The position numbers and the translations under genes were made by a program. From Zhengitettix transpicula (taxonomy: Eukaryota > Arthropoda > Insecta > Orthoptera > Tetrigidae), in the NCBI GenBank assembly GCA_037074705.1, contig CM073591.1, positions 134,671,032 through 134,735,031 of the forward strand: DNA of 64,000 bases, written 5' to 3'. Each line of letters opens with the position of its first letter. The stretch's first letter is position 1. Positions 1 through 11,640 of this stretch are shown here, piece by piece. The notes below the pieces were generated by a model that was not told the origin of the DNA, did not search any database, and saw only the letters and a program-made list of their open reading frames with translations.

Positions 1-1189
1 CGTACGAAATTTCTGTTGCGATTTCACTAATAGTTTATTTCAATATTAGAATAAATACCACATAATGTTTAAAATTTATATATTTTCATTTTTAAATACA
101 TTCAAGACATCATTAAACAAAGTTTTTTCTTATTTTATTTGCATTTAAGAAAAATTATTCCGCGCTTATGGCTACAATATTTTGTAATAATAGTGGCAAA
201 AGTCTCCGACTAAATTATTGAAATTTATTTTGAATGCGACTTTTGCTAAGTGTGTGTCGACACTAACGGTGCTTATTTACGTTTCTAACTATACGTGGTT
301 TACGATAAATGTACGTTTTCCGGTAATGTCCGCGTGCTGCTATTGTGTTTCAAATTTGTCGCTCACGCACTCTATGGGATTTGGATGGAGGAAACGGGCA
401 GATTCGTCTAAAATCAACTACAACCTCACGACACGAACCAGCACTATCGTCAGCAAAAACTCTGAAACAACAGCATATAAGCCTAGAAATACCCAGGGAA
501 GAATTGTCGTTGACCGAGCACACTGAAGTTTTCTGTCTGTTCAACGTTTTCAATGTCTCTAGAAAAAGATAAGATGAGGGCTTGATTTGTTGTTGAGATT
601 AAATCTACTCTCGTGACACCCACGTGCCTTCATTTCGCCTGACACATTATTGTAGAAACAGCTTAAATTAAGCTTTCTACGGACGGAACTTTGCTGTTAC
701 AGATGGTCAGATATAGTTGAAGATTTCAAATTCTGTATGTAGCACATAATTTTTGAAAAGTTGCTATAAAAATGATATGGGATATAAATGCATATACTGT
801 TGAAAAATAACACAATTTTTTTTCTCGCATCCAACAGCCAGCAGAACACTGGTAGTAGGAAATTAATTATCAAATTAATACTTAACGGAAGTTTTTATTA
901 GAGTCGATTTACTGTCTGAGTTAATGTACTGAACTGATGATAATACAAGAGCAACAATAAAGGACCAAAGAGGTTATCGGCCACGTCAAAAAGGGTAACC
1001 AAAGTCCACAATCGACTTCCTATTCTGCGGTCACTGTATTGCCAGTGGCAGGAAACCTCTCTCCGATGGTCAGCTAATTAACTAAATATGCAGAAAACAT
1101 CCGGCAAACGCCTCAAATAAATATTTCAAAACTGTGTTAACACATTTCAGTCACTTGTATCGGGCAGATTCCTCTTCTTTCAGTTTGGT
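1..1189. other. AT-rich non-coding DNA
   Basis: No recognisable gene or repeat. Short open frames at 218-572 overlap on both strands, show no domain and look like chance. The part nearest 1190 could belong to the LINE tail that follows, but I see no second copy of it in the window. Confidence 0.5.
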
Positions 1190-1566
1190 GAAGTAATTTG
1201 TCCGACCTTTGTGTTTTTGTAAATCTTCCTAGTGGGCTTTTGTCCCGTTTTGTTTTTATCTCGTGTGATATTTAATTCCATACTTTATGATTTGTGGTAC
1301 TTAATTCTGTAAATAAGTATTGTTACCTAGTGCGTATTTGTTTGTATATTGTAAATATTAGAAAAGTTAATTATTAATATTACTGTAAATATTATATATA
1401 TTTAGTTATATTGGACAGGGAAATTTGTGTTCCCGATTTTGAGTTATGTGCATGTTAACTTCTAAATTATATTAGTTGTAGCTTCTAATAATTATATTTT
1501 AATTTTATGCAATGCCGTATCCTATTTCCTCGTTCCAGTGCAATGGAATAAATAAATCAAATCAAC
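1190..1566 (+). repeat. LINE 3' tail, copy 1
   Basis: This stretch aligns by eye along its length with 53445-53825. Shared landmarks are TTGTCCG, TCTTCCTAGTG, GTGTTCCC.GATTTT, ATGTTAACTTC, TCTAATAATTATATT and the end AATGGAATAAATAAATCAAATC. The AATAAA-containing A-rich end points to the 3' UTR of a non-LTR retrotransposon, 5'-truncated on insertion. No coding sequence is left. The exact 5' limit is unclear here; the second copy fixes it better because it has a target duplication. Confidence 0.65.
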
Positions 1567-2158
1567 AAATCTCAAAAGTATTTAAATTTTCTATTAATAT
1601 AAGCACTCTTGAGAATAATACCTACAGATCGTGAGACTTGAATATCTTATTAGTATTTAAAAAAATATAAGTGGAAATTTGTTCTGACATAAATGTTTAT
1701 ATATTAAATACATAGCAATATTAAAGAAGAATAAAAATGCATTCTGATATTCACAATGCAAGGAATTGTCAATCTCCGTACAGTACAAAATTGTTAACAT
1801 TATTATGTAAAATAAAATAGAATGCAATTATTCGTCGTTAAGGGTGACTTTATCGCAGAGTAGATTCAGATAGTATTTCTAGTCCACTCCCGATTGGGCT
1901 TTATAAAAATCTAGGAAGGTACAGGCTGATATTAAGTTATCGTATTCTAGTATTATCACATGTACAGAAAAAATTATAAATATTCTCTTTAAATGTTCCG
2001 TTGGGAGGGAAAATAAAATCGTCATTATCTCAGAAATAGTAGCCGGGATATAATTTCGAGTATCTAGTTTCCTTGCCGCTATCAAATAGAAAATCTGCGA
2101 AGTGCTGTTTCCAAAACGTTCCTGATTTGTAGTAGTAGAAGTACCGAGAATGGAAACA

Positions 2159-2295
2159 TTTTTTTTGAGTGACAGGCTACATGTGGGTAATCCAAGTGGT
2201 GGTCTCTAAATTAATTGCACAGGGAAGGATTTGAAAGGGCGGGGGGGATTTAGAAGGGAGAGCAAGGTAGTCAAGGGTGAACCTAGTCAGTACAA
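2159..2295 (-). repeat. poly(A)-tailed retroposon, copy 1 (3' fragment)
   Basis: Only the A-tail end is present. It reads on the plus strand as a T-run at 2160-2166, then GACAGGCTACATG, GGGTAATCCA and a degenerate GGATTTGAAAGGG block. It corresponds to the last 130 bp or so of the family (compare 49524-50073). The 5' part is missing, as expected for 5'-truncated retroposition. Confidence 0.7.
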
Positions 2296-2679
2296 CGAAG
2301 CTCATAAGACGGCTGCCTCGACTTAGTGAGATTAGATACTAATAAAAGACAATACGAGAAAAATAAATGGACACAAAGGAATTAGTTACTAATGGATGTA
2401 TTATTTTCATCCAAAATTAAAGTAAAGGATAGTTACTATTTTTAATATAAAGGTCCAGTTATTATAATTCATTGTTCATCATGACATTTTCATTTATTTT
2501 TCACCAGTTTCACTTATTTAAAGAAATATCAAATATAAAAATAACTAATGCGATTTGTTTTAGGTCTCAAAGATTTATATTTATCCGTCCAATACAAAAG
2601 TTACGAACCGCACAATGCTAGTTGAATTTTGGCAGATGAATAGATTTTTTTTTGTGGTTGAACACATTGCTGTAGAGAT

Positions 2680-2960
2680 ATGACGAAGTGTTTATTGCCG
2701 CAATGGAGGCCAAGCGACGCGTGGCGTACGGGATTCAGTCGATAATAGCAGTGTTTCGTAGTATCTGCAGGAAGATGGGGGCCGAGAGAGACAGAGAGTG
2801 CATCAAACAAGACAGATATATATCGGATCTGGACTCGGTCCAGACTCCGCCCACGCCAGGCCCCAAGATGTCGGGCCGGGTGCACTGGCTTCTTGTCGCA
2901 GGCTTCGCAAAACCTCTTCACCTGAACCTTGCAGGACCTACGTAGGCTGTCGGCGAGATT
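2680..2960. other. GC-elevated patch, unassigned
   Basis: This segment is clearly richer in G, C and CpG than its flanks. Both strands are open for about 85-106 codons (plus strand from 2688, minus strand from 2921). Double-strand openness suggests composition rather than coding. Neither translation has a domain I recognise. It could be an old exon, a repeat fragment or nothing. Confidence 0.3.
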
Positions 2961-3432
2961 TGCAATTTAGAAACTACCCATTTCATGTAATAAAAATGGA
3001 ATAATTATAATAAAAATATTATTCATATCAGATTATGTATTCCGTTTTTTCATTTCGGTTGCAGTTTCCTAAAAAGTTGTAGATACGTGTTTCAGATTTG
3101 GTTTCTTGCGTCACGCCACATATATTACTCAATAATACTCAATGAGAGTCTAAATTGCTGAAGTGATTTGTAAAACACAGACGGTAAAATTATTTATTCA
3201 TAATGTGGAAGATCGGGAACTATAAAATTAAATTAACCAGACATTTTACCGACTTATCGTGAATACATTAAAATTCTTCCTAAAAATAAAAAGTGTTAGT
3301 TACTTTCAAAAATATTCCTGTTGTGTTTAACTTTATAATTAATAAATCACGCCACTCTACATCAAAAGCTTTCGCGAAATCTATAATTATTGCGTCTATA
3401 CGTCCCTCCAAATCCACTTCATCATATTTAAC

Positions 3433-4075
3433 TTGAGTTTTTCATCTGGTATGTTTCCGGATGCTCTAAAACACGTGAAAGTTATAAAGTTGTACAAAAA
3501 GGGTTCTATAACAGACGACTTCAATTATCGCCCTATTCCCCTCTTGCCAATATTCTCCAAAGTACTTGAGAAAGCATTCCACACGCGAATTGCAACTTTT
3601 CGCACAAAATTTAAAATTATTTCCACTTCACAACACGGCTTCATACGACTTCGTTCAAAGTAATCATGACGCACTCGACGAAAGTATGGAATTTTTTATG
3701 ACCTTTCCAAAGTATACCATGATATTTTACTCAGAAATTAGATTTCTATGGAATCAGAGCAGTTCCCCTCTCTTTATTGCGATATTACTTGCAAAATAGG
3801 TGCCAAAAAGTTGCGATTGTAAACTCGGGTGGAAATGAGTATCTGTCAGAATAGGAAAGAATTACCTGCGGTGTCCCTCAGGGTTCAATTTTGGGACCCT
3901 TACTTTTCATAATATACATTAATATATTTACAGAATTATTTAGACCCCTTAAAATCAGTCCTTTACTCTGACGAAACAAATTTATTAATCACGGACACCG
4001 ACTCCGAAACGTCGTGTGAGAAGTAGATATTTGGATGAGCCGTTTGGATCTACGGTTCACTGCAATAAGGACACA
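3433..4075 (+). pseudogene. Non-LTR retrotransposon reverse transcriptase relic (jockey/CR1 type)
   Basis: This is a decayed reverse transcriptase that copied its own RNA into the genome by target-primed reverse transcription. The first open part (3433-3663) carries the fingers region: FPDALKHVKVIKLYKKG, then NYRPI.LLPIFSKVLEKAF and QHGFIRLRS. The frame then breaks near 3663. A later frame (about 3750-3930) gives GIRAVPLSLLRYYLQNRC, an in-frame stop, and CGVPQGSILGPLLFIIYIN, the classic palm motif. Near 3960-3985 the catalytic box reads YSDE instead of the usual Y/F-A-D-D. Endonuclease, ORF1 and 3' end are not visible. The frameshifts, stop and damaged active site make it non-functional. The clade assignment is from general RT look and is tentative. 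Confidence 0.85.
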
Positions 4076-4570
4076 AACTGGCTTGCGGTGCAAAAGAAAC
4101 CGTCCCTAAATCCGTATTTCCCATAAAAGAATAATTGATTTGTTTCTAGTGCAGTTTTTATGTAGGAAAATACATTCAAGTATTTTTCAGATAACTGACG
4201 TGAACCTAAAGGGTCTAAAGTATCTCCAGAGATCAATTTTGTCTGAAATTCTATGAATTTTTACATGTATGTGATATATTTTTCTATATACATTTTTATA
4301 TCTGAATTTCTCTAAAACCTGTACAATTTATTTGACAATTGAAAGTTAAAATATTTAATTTTTTTAATGAAAAATAATAATTATAGCCTGCAATCAAAGG
4401 TACTTGCCATCAGACGATAAATATATTATAATAATAACAGAAAATATTTATTTGAAAAATATCGGCCTGTTTCGACGAATAATGCCTGTTGTACACCTCC
4501 AATAATGAATGAAGTATTTATGATAGTCATTCCAAGAACAGTTCTTCTTCTCCCTCCATTAGAAGGATGT

Positions 4571-4805
4571 AGTATAAGTACCAAGAGCCTGACCTACCTG
4601 GTGCAGGTTTCCTAGGTTATGTCCTGCATCACTTTTAGGTGAATGCCGGCTAGGAGCCATAAAACTACAGCCCCCGGCTTCTCATTAACCCTTACCTACC
4701 TTCCTCTACCCTTCCAAATCCCCCCTTTCAAATCCCTTCCTATGCTATTGAAGGGGATTGGTCAGCACGCGGATTACCCTCATGTACCCTGTTACTCTAA
4801 ATTAT
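4571..4805 (+). repeat. poly(A)-tailed retroposon, copy 2 (5'-truncated)
   Basis: Begins at the conserved AAGTACC block, passes through GACCTACCTG, CCTGCATCACTTTTAGG, CTACCTTCCTCTACCCTTCC and AAATCCCTTCCTATGCTATT, and ends at CATGTACCCTGTTACTCTAAA. The A-tail is reduced to three A residues followed by AT-rich DNA. About 300 bp of the 5' part is missing. Confidence 0.8.
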
Positions 4806-5288
4806 ATAAACTTTAAAATTCTTTGTATTCTTGATCTACTGACAAAAACTATTGAACTCTGGTTGGATTCCAGCTTACGAACAAGACACTCTGAGAGTTT
4901 GTATTTTTAAACGTAAATACACACTTTTGTTTAATTCTTGGTAGAATCGATTTTATTATTAATAATAATATTACATAGCAGAGAAAAGAATTATCGGGTC
5001 ACTCTATAAACTTATTTGATATGATTTAACGAACTCGATTAATAATTTATTTATTTAACACACTTTATTTCGTGTATTCTTTTGTCTTGTTTCACAAAAT
5101 GTTACGATTTTCTACGAGTTGTCAGTTTTCAAACCACTCTGGGCCGGTGAACGTGGAATAGTAATTAGTTTCTTCCATAAAATTAATAATTTGTGCCGCT
5201 TATATACATACATTTGTTAAAAATAAAATGAATAAACTAGCCCGTAAAAATCAGAAAAAAAAATCAGGAAGAAATGCGTTAAAGAATA
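4806..5288. other. AT-rich non-coding DNA
   Basis: Nothing recognised. Confidence 0.4.
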
Positions 5289-5565
5289 CAAATTATATAA
5301 ATAAATAGTCAAAATAATGAGTGATAAAATAAATACCACAAGTTTCTGCAATCCTTACTGCTTTCGTCAGGTGATTAAAAATACTCAATATCCAAAATGA
5401 CACACCGCATAAACCAGGTGACGATGATCTTGAGTTCGTCACTTGGTTTGTATGGTGCGCTGTTCTCGATTTTTTGAATGCAACAAGGATTTCAGAAACG
5501 TAGTGTGTTATTTATTTTAGCACTTACTTTTGTCTGCTATTTGACTATTTATTTATTTAAAATCA
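5289..5565. mobile_element. Foldback/MITE-like element, family A, copy 1
   Basis: The left arm (about 5291-5365) and the right arm (about 5480-5563) are inverted copies. Both carry AAATAAATAGTCAAA, TAAAATAAATA.CACA and GTTTCTG.AATCCTT. The right arm also has the family A core (plus strand TTTTGTCTGCTATTTGACTA), which is deleted from the left arm. The unique middle is about 110 bp. No transposase is present. Confidence 0.65.
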
Positions 5566-6264
5566 GGAAAATAAATTGTTGTTGAAGACAAATTCTAAAA
5601 TTACGTCTCATGAAATATAAAAAAATGGAAATAAACGTTTCATCCAAATTTGAGACCTCATTATTTTTCATTTAAATTAAAATACAAAAAAACTCAACTA
5701 GAAACTTTCATGAGGGTCAGTCTATGTATAGTATCATTTCTTTATCAACACTTCTTTGTATCCAAATTCAACTTCAATAAAATGAAAGAAATTTTTTGAA
5801 TAATAATAAAGACCTTATGGGGTCCCAATGTTGAGACCAAACGATGTATCTTTCTTTTTTATTAATTTTAATTAAATTTTATTCCTGAATGGAATATTAT
5901 TTAACAGTAAATAATTTTCTATTTCATTGGTTAATTTATTTATTTTATTTATACTTCTCGTCAGATAACTACCAATTTATTAAAGTATTACAAATTTTTT
6001 TTTAACTTTCAAATAATTTCACTGTGGGTTCGTTTTATATTCATACAACCGAGTATTCGTTAATGTTATTTCTAAATGTAGTATAATTTATTTGTTCATA
6101 ATTATGATTTTTCAATATACGCTTGTTCGATAAAATAATTTGTAAATTCAGTTAAATGATATAAACCACCTATTATATTTAAATATCAAACAGGAAACCA
6201 AAATTAACGTGTACAATTTATATACTTAAATAATATAATAACAGGCAAAAATAATTGCTAAATT
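5566..6264. other. AT-rich non-coding DNA
   Basis: Nothing recognised. Confidence 0.4.
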
Positions 6265-6345
6265 ATTTTGTTTGTTATTTGGCTACATATTTATCTAATT
6301 GTAAAATTTTAAACCAGACGTTTTATATTTTATAATTTTAAATAA
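6265..6345. repeat. Family A foldback end, solo
   Basis: Contains GTTATTTGGCTACATATTTA followed by TTAAACCAGACG and TTTTATATTTTATAA. The same order occurs at 9112-9176 and 19050-19112, so it is one terminus of the family A foldback element. The partner arm is absent. Confidence 0.55.
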
Positions 6346-6459
6346 AAGCAAGGAGCAACAAGCCTGTTTCACGACTTCAGTCTGTGAAAATGGGAACAGT
6401 AGTAAAAGTGATTGCATTAATTTATTGTATAAAGTTAAATAACCAAATAAATGGAAGGT

Positions 6460-6800
6460 GTTAGAATAGTATGGGATTTGAAATGGGGCGGTGGGGATTG
6501 GTAGCGGAAGGAGCCAAGGTTTAACTAGGGCCCACGGATTATAGTTTTTGCCTAAAAGTGATGCAGGGAAAACCCTAGAAAAACCTGCATCAGGTAGGTC
6601 GGGCATTTGGTACTTGTCCCACGTCCTTCCGATAGCGGGAGAGGGGTTTGCTGTGGGGACGTCGCATTCGCTTCTCCGTGCCTAGACCAGTTTAGGAGGC
6701 AGCTAGCCTTCTGTTCCAATGGGAACAGTCAACCATTCTTACCGTATTCCCAATGTTTGTGTCCCCGGAACATACACCTTAAATTATTATTATTAATACT
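6460..6800 (-). repeat. poly(A)-tailed retroposon, copy 3
   Basis: Well-preserved middle of the family, with GCCTAAAAGTGATGCAGGGA, ACTTGTCCCACG, GGAGAGGGGTTTGCTGTGGG and GGAACATACACC on the plus strand. The A-tail end is missing and the sequence starts within the AATAG.ATGGGATTTGAAA block. At the other end homology switches after TACACC to TTAAATTATTATTA, a junction also seen at 49155. Minus-strand frame 6295-6606 (PDAGFSRVFPAS) and plus-strand frame 6607-6831 are by-products of this repeat. Confidence 0.85.
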
Positions 6801-7940
6801 ATTTTCTTATTTATTTAATTGTAATTTCTAGTCCTGCCAATTTGAAGTTAAATGTATGCATGAACAAACGCCATTATTATTGGTACTAAAAGCGCAATTT
6901 TAATATTTCTCCCACCATCTTTACATCCATTACAGCCATTGTCTACTGTCTAATGATCCAATGGATTCCTGTACTTCGTCCGTCCTGCACCTTCTTTCTC
7001 GCAAAGTCATTTCAGACACGCAGTCATTCCCCACACAGCTCGTTCCATATTTCTTAGTGTAAATAGAATTGTAAAATTCTTACAGGTTTCCGAACTGAAT
7101 GTGTAAGAGCACATCTTCATCAAAAACCTACCTCTGAGGTTCCTTGACTGTAAGACGAGTCATACACTAGTAACACAATCTGAAATTAGCGTATTTGCAC
7201 CAACAACTCTTCTGTACAGCAATTGTGGCCAAATTAGCATTTAAATGGCCTTCAACTTACTTATTCAATAGCCCAGCTAAGTTGTAAAGAATCATTATCG
7301 TGCAAAATAAAAGCAGAGTGCGTCTCGGCTTTGCGGCTGTGACGTACAGCAGTCAGCGGCCCATTATCTTACACTGTTTCCAGATACATCTATATATAGA
7401 TCCAACATATGGACGTCAGTCGCTACACTATCTCTTTAGACGTATATTTCAGCACATTGTTGAAAAACAGGTACTTTACAAAGACCCCCATCGTTTGCTA
7501 CCGTTTGGCTTTGATCCACGCATATTTTGAATGTGCTTAAACTGTGAAAGCATTCCACTGAACAAGGTTGTTTCTCTAACATTAAAATATACGGATCTAT
7601 TTCCCCTCTTCCTATTCTTGCTCAATATATTTATAAATGTAAATCAATACAAATGACTTCAGGAAATATTACAAAATTATGCCGCCTCCTTAAATAAAAT
7701 AAAACTACAAAATATGATGTACTAATATTATTGTACGTCACTAGCTCAAACTTGACTCCTTTTACTTTTATTATATACAAAATAATGTTCTCATTGGCTT
7801 CACACGCCCTCCAAATTTTATTTCATGCCACTTGTGATACAAATACAATAATTACTCATCAATACGTGAAAATCTTATTATAAAAGCAGAACATTTCAAA
7901 TCCGGAATTTGTTTGTGTGTTCCCTGCATATAATCGCCTA
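6801..7940. other. Non-coding DNA
   Basis: No recognised gene. A 76-codon plus-strand frame at 7300 has no domain and no splice or promoter context that I can support. Confidence 0.4.
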
Positions 7941-8110
7941 CCTACCTCCTGTGGTGCAATAATCAGTGTCACATAGATCCCGGGTTAGAATCCCGGCTAG
8001 GATGTTTAATGTGTGTGTTTATCGAGAAACCTCCACAAATGAGTTATCCGACACTGAAATGCGACAGTGTAAAAAAAATCGCTGATAACCGTAGCCGTTG
8101 ATGCGACTAT
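7941..8110 (+). repeat. tRNA-derived SINE-like element, copy 1
   Basis: Contains a Pol III B-box-like GGTTAGAATCC at 7983-7993, one change from the consensus GGTTCGANTCC, flanked by the T-arm-like CCCGG...CCGGCTAGG. A downstream body follows (TCGAGAAACCTCCACAAATG, then TTATCCGACACTG) with an A-rich end near 8110. No clear A box and no foldable tRNA, so it is not a tRNA gene. Confidence 0.5.
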
Positions 8111-8470
8111 AAATAAAATTTTAAAAATGTCTAGTTCATCAGCCCATAGAAATAAAGAAAAAATATAATCAAAATTCATACATTTCAGACGTTTTTATCA
8201 GCCAAAAATTTGTTTTTCATATCATTGTAACTTAAGACAGCTTTCGACTATATTTTCCATTATCATAACATACAATGCTTTACATATAAATATAAAACTT
8301 CTTAAAATATTAAAAAAATTAGTTTGCCACTTTTAAATTATACCTTATTGGCCTTATTAATTTTATAATGGCCACAGATCTGCTAAATTTTTAAAGATTT
8401 ATTTTATACAGTAAAAATTATATTCTCTGTTATATATTAAATAAACTGTGTGTCCGGCGCAGCACGGTTT

Positions 8471-8590
8471 CATAATTAAACTCAGCGAGATCCATAACCC
8501 TGGATTTGACTCCAATCTTGAATGTTTTTGCGTTATTTTTATGTAACGCTCCTCCACCCGCACCCCTATGCTGAAAGGGGTTTTAAATTA
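8471..8590 (+). repeat. Unnamed dispersed repeat R2, copy 1
   Basis: Aligns with 52945-53085 and 54622-54728 through ATAATTAAAC, TCCATAACC, GGATTTGACTC.AATC, GTTATTTTTATGTAACG and a C-rich CCACCC.CACCCCTA block. Three copies in one window make it a repeat. Its class is unknown. Confidence 0.55.
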
Positions 8591-8934
8591 TACAAAAACA
8601 ACATCGGAAGAAATACTAACAATCTCAATAACCCCAAATAATAATAAGATTTTATTAATGGCTATATAAGTCAGAAAAAATATATCATATAGTATAATTA
8701 ACTAAAATTGCATCATAATTTTTTATTATATACATTACTATGTTTCGTTAGTGAAATTCGGATCTCTTCAGGTAATAATGATAATTAGACGGCATTGAAA
8801 ATAAATACGCTGTTAAAATAACTGCCTATTTTTCTGATGCTGTCAGATATCCAGCTAATAATATAAATCAAACAGATCCAAAACTTACCAACATTCATTA
8901 TTATCAAAAATGAATCAAATTTAATTATATTGAG

Positions 8935-9176
8935 GAGCCAAACAAAAGAAATAATTAAGTTATAAAATAAATACCAAACAACATTTCTTCAATCCTTGTT
9001 GATTTCGTCTCGTTTGTGCTGTGTGTCGTTCTTGCGGGTCTTGCGTTTTTGAATCACCTTAAAAAACCAAATAAGATTAGGTGGTTTTTATTTTATTGCT
9101 TGATTTTCTCAGTTATTTGGCCACTTCTTTATCTAATTAGTACGCTTTTAACACAGACGTTTTATATTTTATAAAT
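8935..9176. mobile_element. Foldback/MITE-like element, family A, copy 2
   Basis: The left arm (from 8937) reads GCCAAACAAAAGAAATAATT then TAAAATAAATACCA. The right arm (to about 9122) is its inverted partner, ending CAGTTATTTGGCC. The right side continues into the AACACAGACGTTTTATATTT block shared with 6320 and 19080. The centre carries CAATCCTTGTTGATTTCGTC, as in other family A copies. No coding capacity. Confidence 0.6.
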
Positions 9177-10590
9177 AAATTTAAAATTTGTTGTATATTC
9201 TTGGACTTTATTTCATAACGTACTCTGCAAAATCATGTGTTGAATGCAGTTCTTAAAGTAAGAATATTTTAGTACTGAAGAAACCATTGAGTTGTAAATA
9301 AATTATTTTAATTTGATGCACTGTTATGAATATCACAAAGCGGTTCCGTTCTCTTTGTATGTATTACCGTGGCATTGCTATGATATCTTTTCAGCCATGT
9401 AAAATCCTAGAAACAACAAGAGATATAACAACTGATAACAAGAAAAACAGTGAAGTCAGTCACAGCGAAGATAAAGAGAAGTATCTTGTCTGCACAGCCA
9501 CGACCCCTGAGGGAGCAACCCTCACGACCTCTCCCCTGCGTACTCCCTCAACGCTCTCTTAAAACCGCCCCTTCGTAGTACAGCCAACCACTGTAGCGAA
9601 GCAAAAATAAAAAGGAAAAAAAAGATTTTAACACAAGTTTTATCGCTCTCGACAAACATTCCTTACGAGGACAACAAAGAGAACTTGAAGCTGAGCAGCC
9701 AGAGGTGGCGCACTGCTAAGGTTTCATCTGTCTTCGTCAGAGCGCCTTTCATTCGCAGCTCGGGAATTAACGAGCAATGGGAGAGCACTGCTCCAGGGGG
9801 ATGCAGCGACCTGCTCCTTGGTGAAATATTCCACTTCATACAACTAAATTTCCTTTAACCGGTCTTTTCGGAAAATATCGGCACTGAATTAAAAAAAAAA
9901 AGCTACCATTTTGCGACGGTCATTGTTATAAGTGTCATAAAAGGGCGTGAGGTTTTTGGGATTTTTACTTGAGCTCACTTATAAAACGACATCAATAAAG
10001 ATATTTTGTAAATTTAGAACTGCTTAAATATACGTTTATAGTCAATTATTTGGTATTCGAATATCTTTGCAGTCGTATCATAACTCTGTAAAATTCACTG
10101 TTAAGCGTCCCCACCACAAACAATATTATTATGAAATAATTTATACTGACAGTCCGTAGTAATGCTGAAGAGCTGCGAAATATATTGAGTCAATCAAAAT
10201 CAGAGACAGTTTTTCCTCTATTGTTGTCAAGAAAACTAGTGTTGATGATTTTTATTAGTTCATCAACAATTGGGAACTTGCTCCGTAGCCTCTATTTACA
10301 AGTTATACGTATAAATTAGGAGTATAATTTGTGATTGGCAAAGGTAGGTTTATAAGTAACATCTACATTTCAAAAATGAAATCAATATACCTAGTCTGTA
10401 ATCAAGGAAAATTTAAAAAAAATAACATAATTTAAACATTTAATAATAGTACATAATATAAATTAACTTAGTTTATTTTTAATTATTTATATTATGTAAA
10501 AAAATTGAACATTTATATTATGGCTAAGTCACTGTACGGAACTCAGGTAGTCAACGCAAGCAAACAGCCATCCGCGGCCTCTAAACCAAA
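9177..10590. other. Non-coding DNA
   Basis: No recognised gene. The piece at 9480-9830 is less AT-rich but both strands carry stops. The open frame at 9326-9562 has no domain. Confidence 0.4.
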
Positions 10591-10599
10591 ACAAATGTC

Positions 10600-11640
10600 T
10601 GGTCCCAAAATTTTAGCATGATCAGAAAATATTCTCCGAGATTCTCGAAGAACGTGACTTCACAGAGACTATGTAACACCGTAGGGAAAGTGACTAAGGA
10701 TAATATTGAGATTTATTCGAAAGTAGGAGTACTGTGTAGCGCGATAGTTTTATTATTGATATATATATATATATAATGTAATTAGATATTAGCAAGGGTT
10801 GAGAGCTTGTTAAGCTGGAATTTGACCAGGCGCCGCCGTGGCGGATAGATAATCACTTCCGTCTGGACTTAGGCTCGTAGGTTGTTGGCCCTCGGAAGTT
10901 ACCTGGACTGTCGCACTGTGGGAAACGTCCCTCCAAAAATCCCAGAAATTGAATTAACACGCGACTGTCTGAACCAATCACATTCTGGGATGATCGATCC
11001 AAAATTAGTCGATAACATCGATATTTTATATCCAGCGAAGGGGCTAAGTGTAGAGAGACTCCTCGACGAACCGTCGCCAGGGACGGACGTACAGCCCCAA
11101 ACTTGCAGTTTTCCAGAGGCCTCGGAGAGAATGAGGGTGCCACATGATCACGGCCAGAGATCAACGCGAGGTAACTGCCAAGTGTCTCAATCCTTGACGC
11201 GCCTAAGGATTACCACTACAACGGAAATCGCGAAGTCATTCGGTAGTCCTTTAGTGGCGAAGTGGATGGAATAGTGGAAAAGTCATGGAGTCATAGACAA
11301 ACAGGAAGTTGTGAAGTCGTGAAGTTGGTGCAATCGTTCGGAATTTGTAGAGTCGTGGAGAGAATGAGAACTTGGAGAGTAATATATAAAGAGCAGAATA
11401 GAATAAGCGATTGATGAGAGATAGTTAAATTGAGAGTTGTAAGAGAAATTAGAATTGAACGAGCACGAGATCCCGGTTTACGAAGAAGTAAAATGACTGT
11501 GCCACCCTCTTCCATGAAGACGAAATCAACAGACGAGAAATTGAGGTTCTGTGCTACCTGAGGATCCGATTTGCCTGCCAGATACCGGAAGTAACCAGTA
11601 ATGTATAGAAACAGTAAACCCATTAAAGTCAGCGTTATAA
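10600..11640 (+). other. Compositionally distinct patch, possible LTR or leader
   Basis: A kilobase of higher GC and purine-rich plus-strand sequence within AT-rich flanks. It contains a short (AT)n run at 10759-10775, a TATA-like GTAATATATAAAGAGCAG near 11390 and a purine-rich leader-like stretch at 11270-11500. The overlapping frames at 10853-11274 and 11291-11623 on opposite strands show no domain. An old LTR or retrotransposon leader is possible, but I found no second LTR. Unassigned. Confidence 0.3.
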
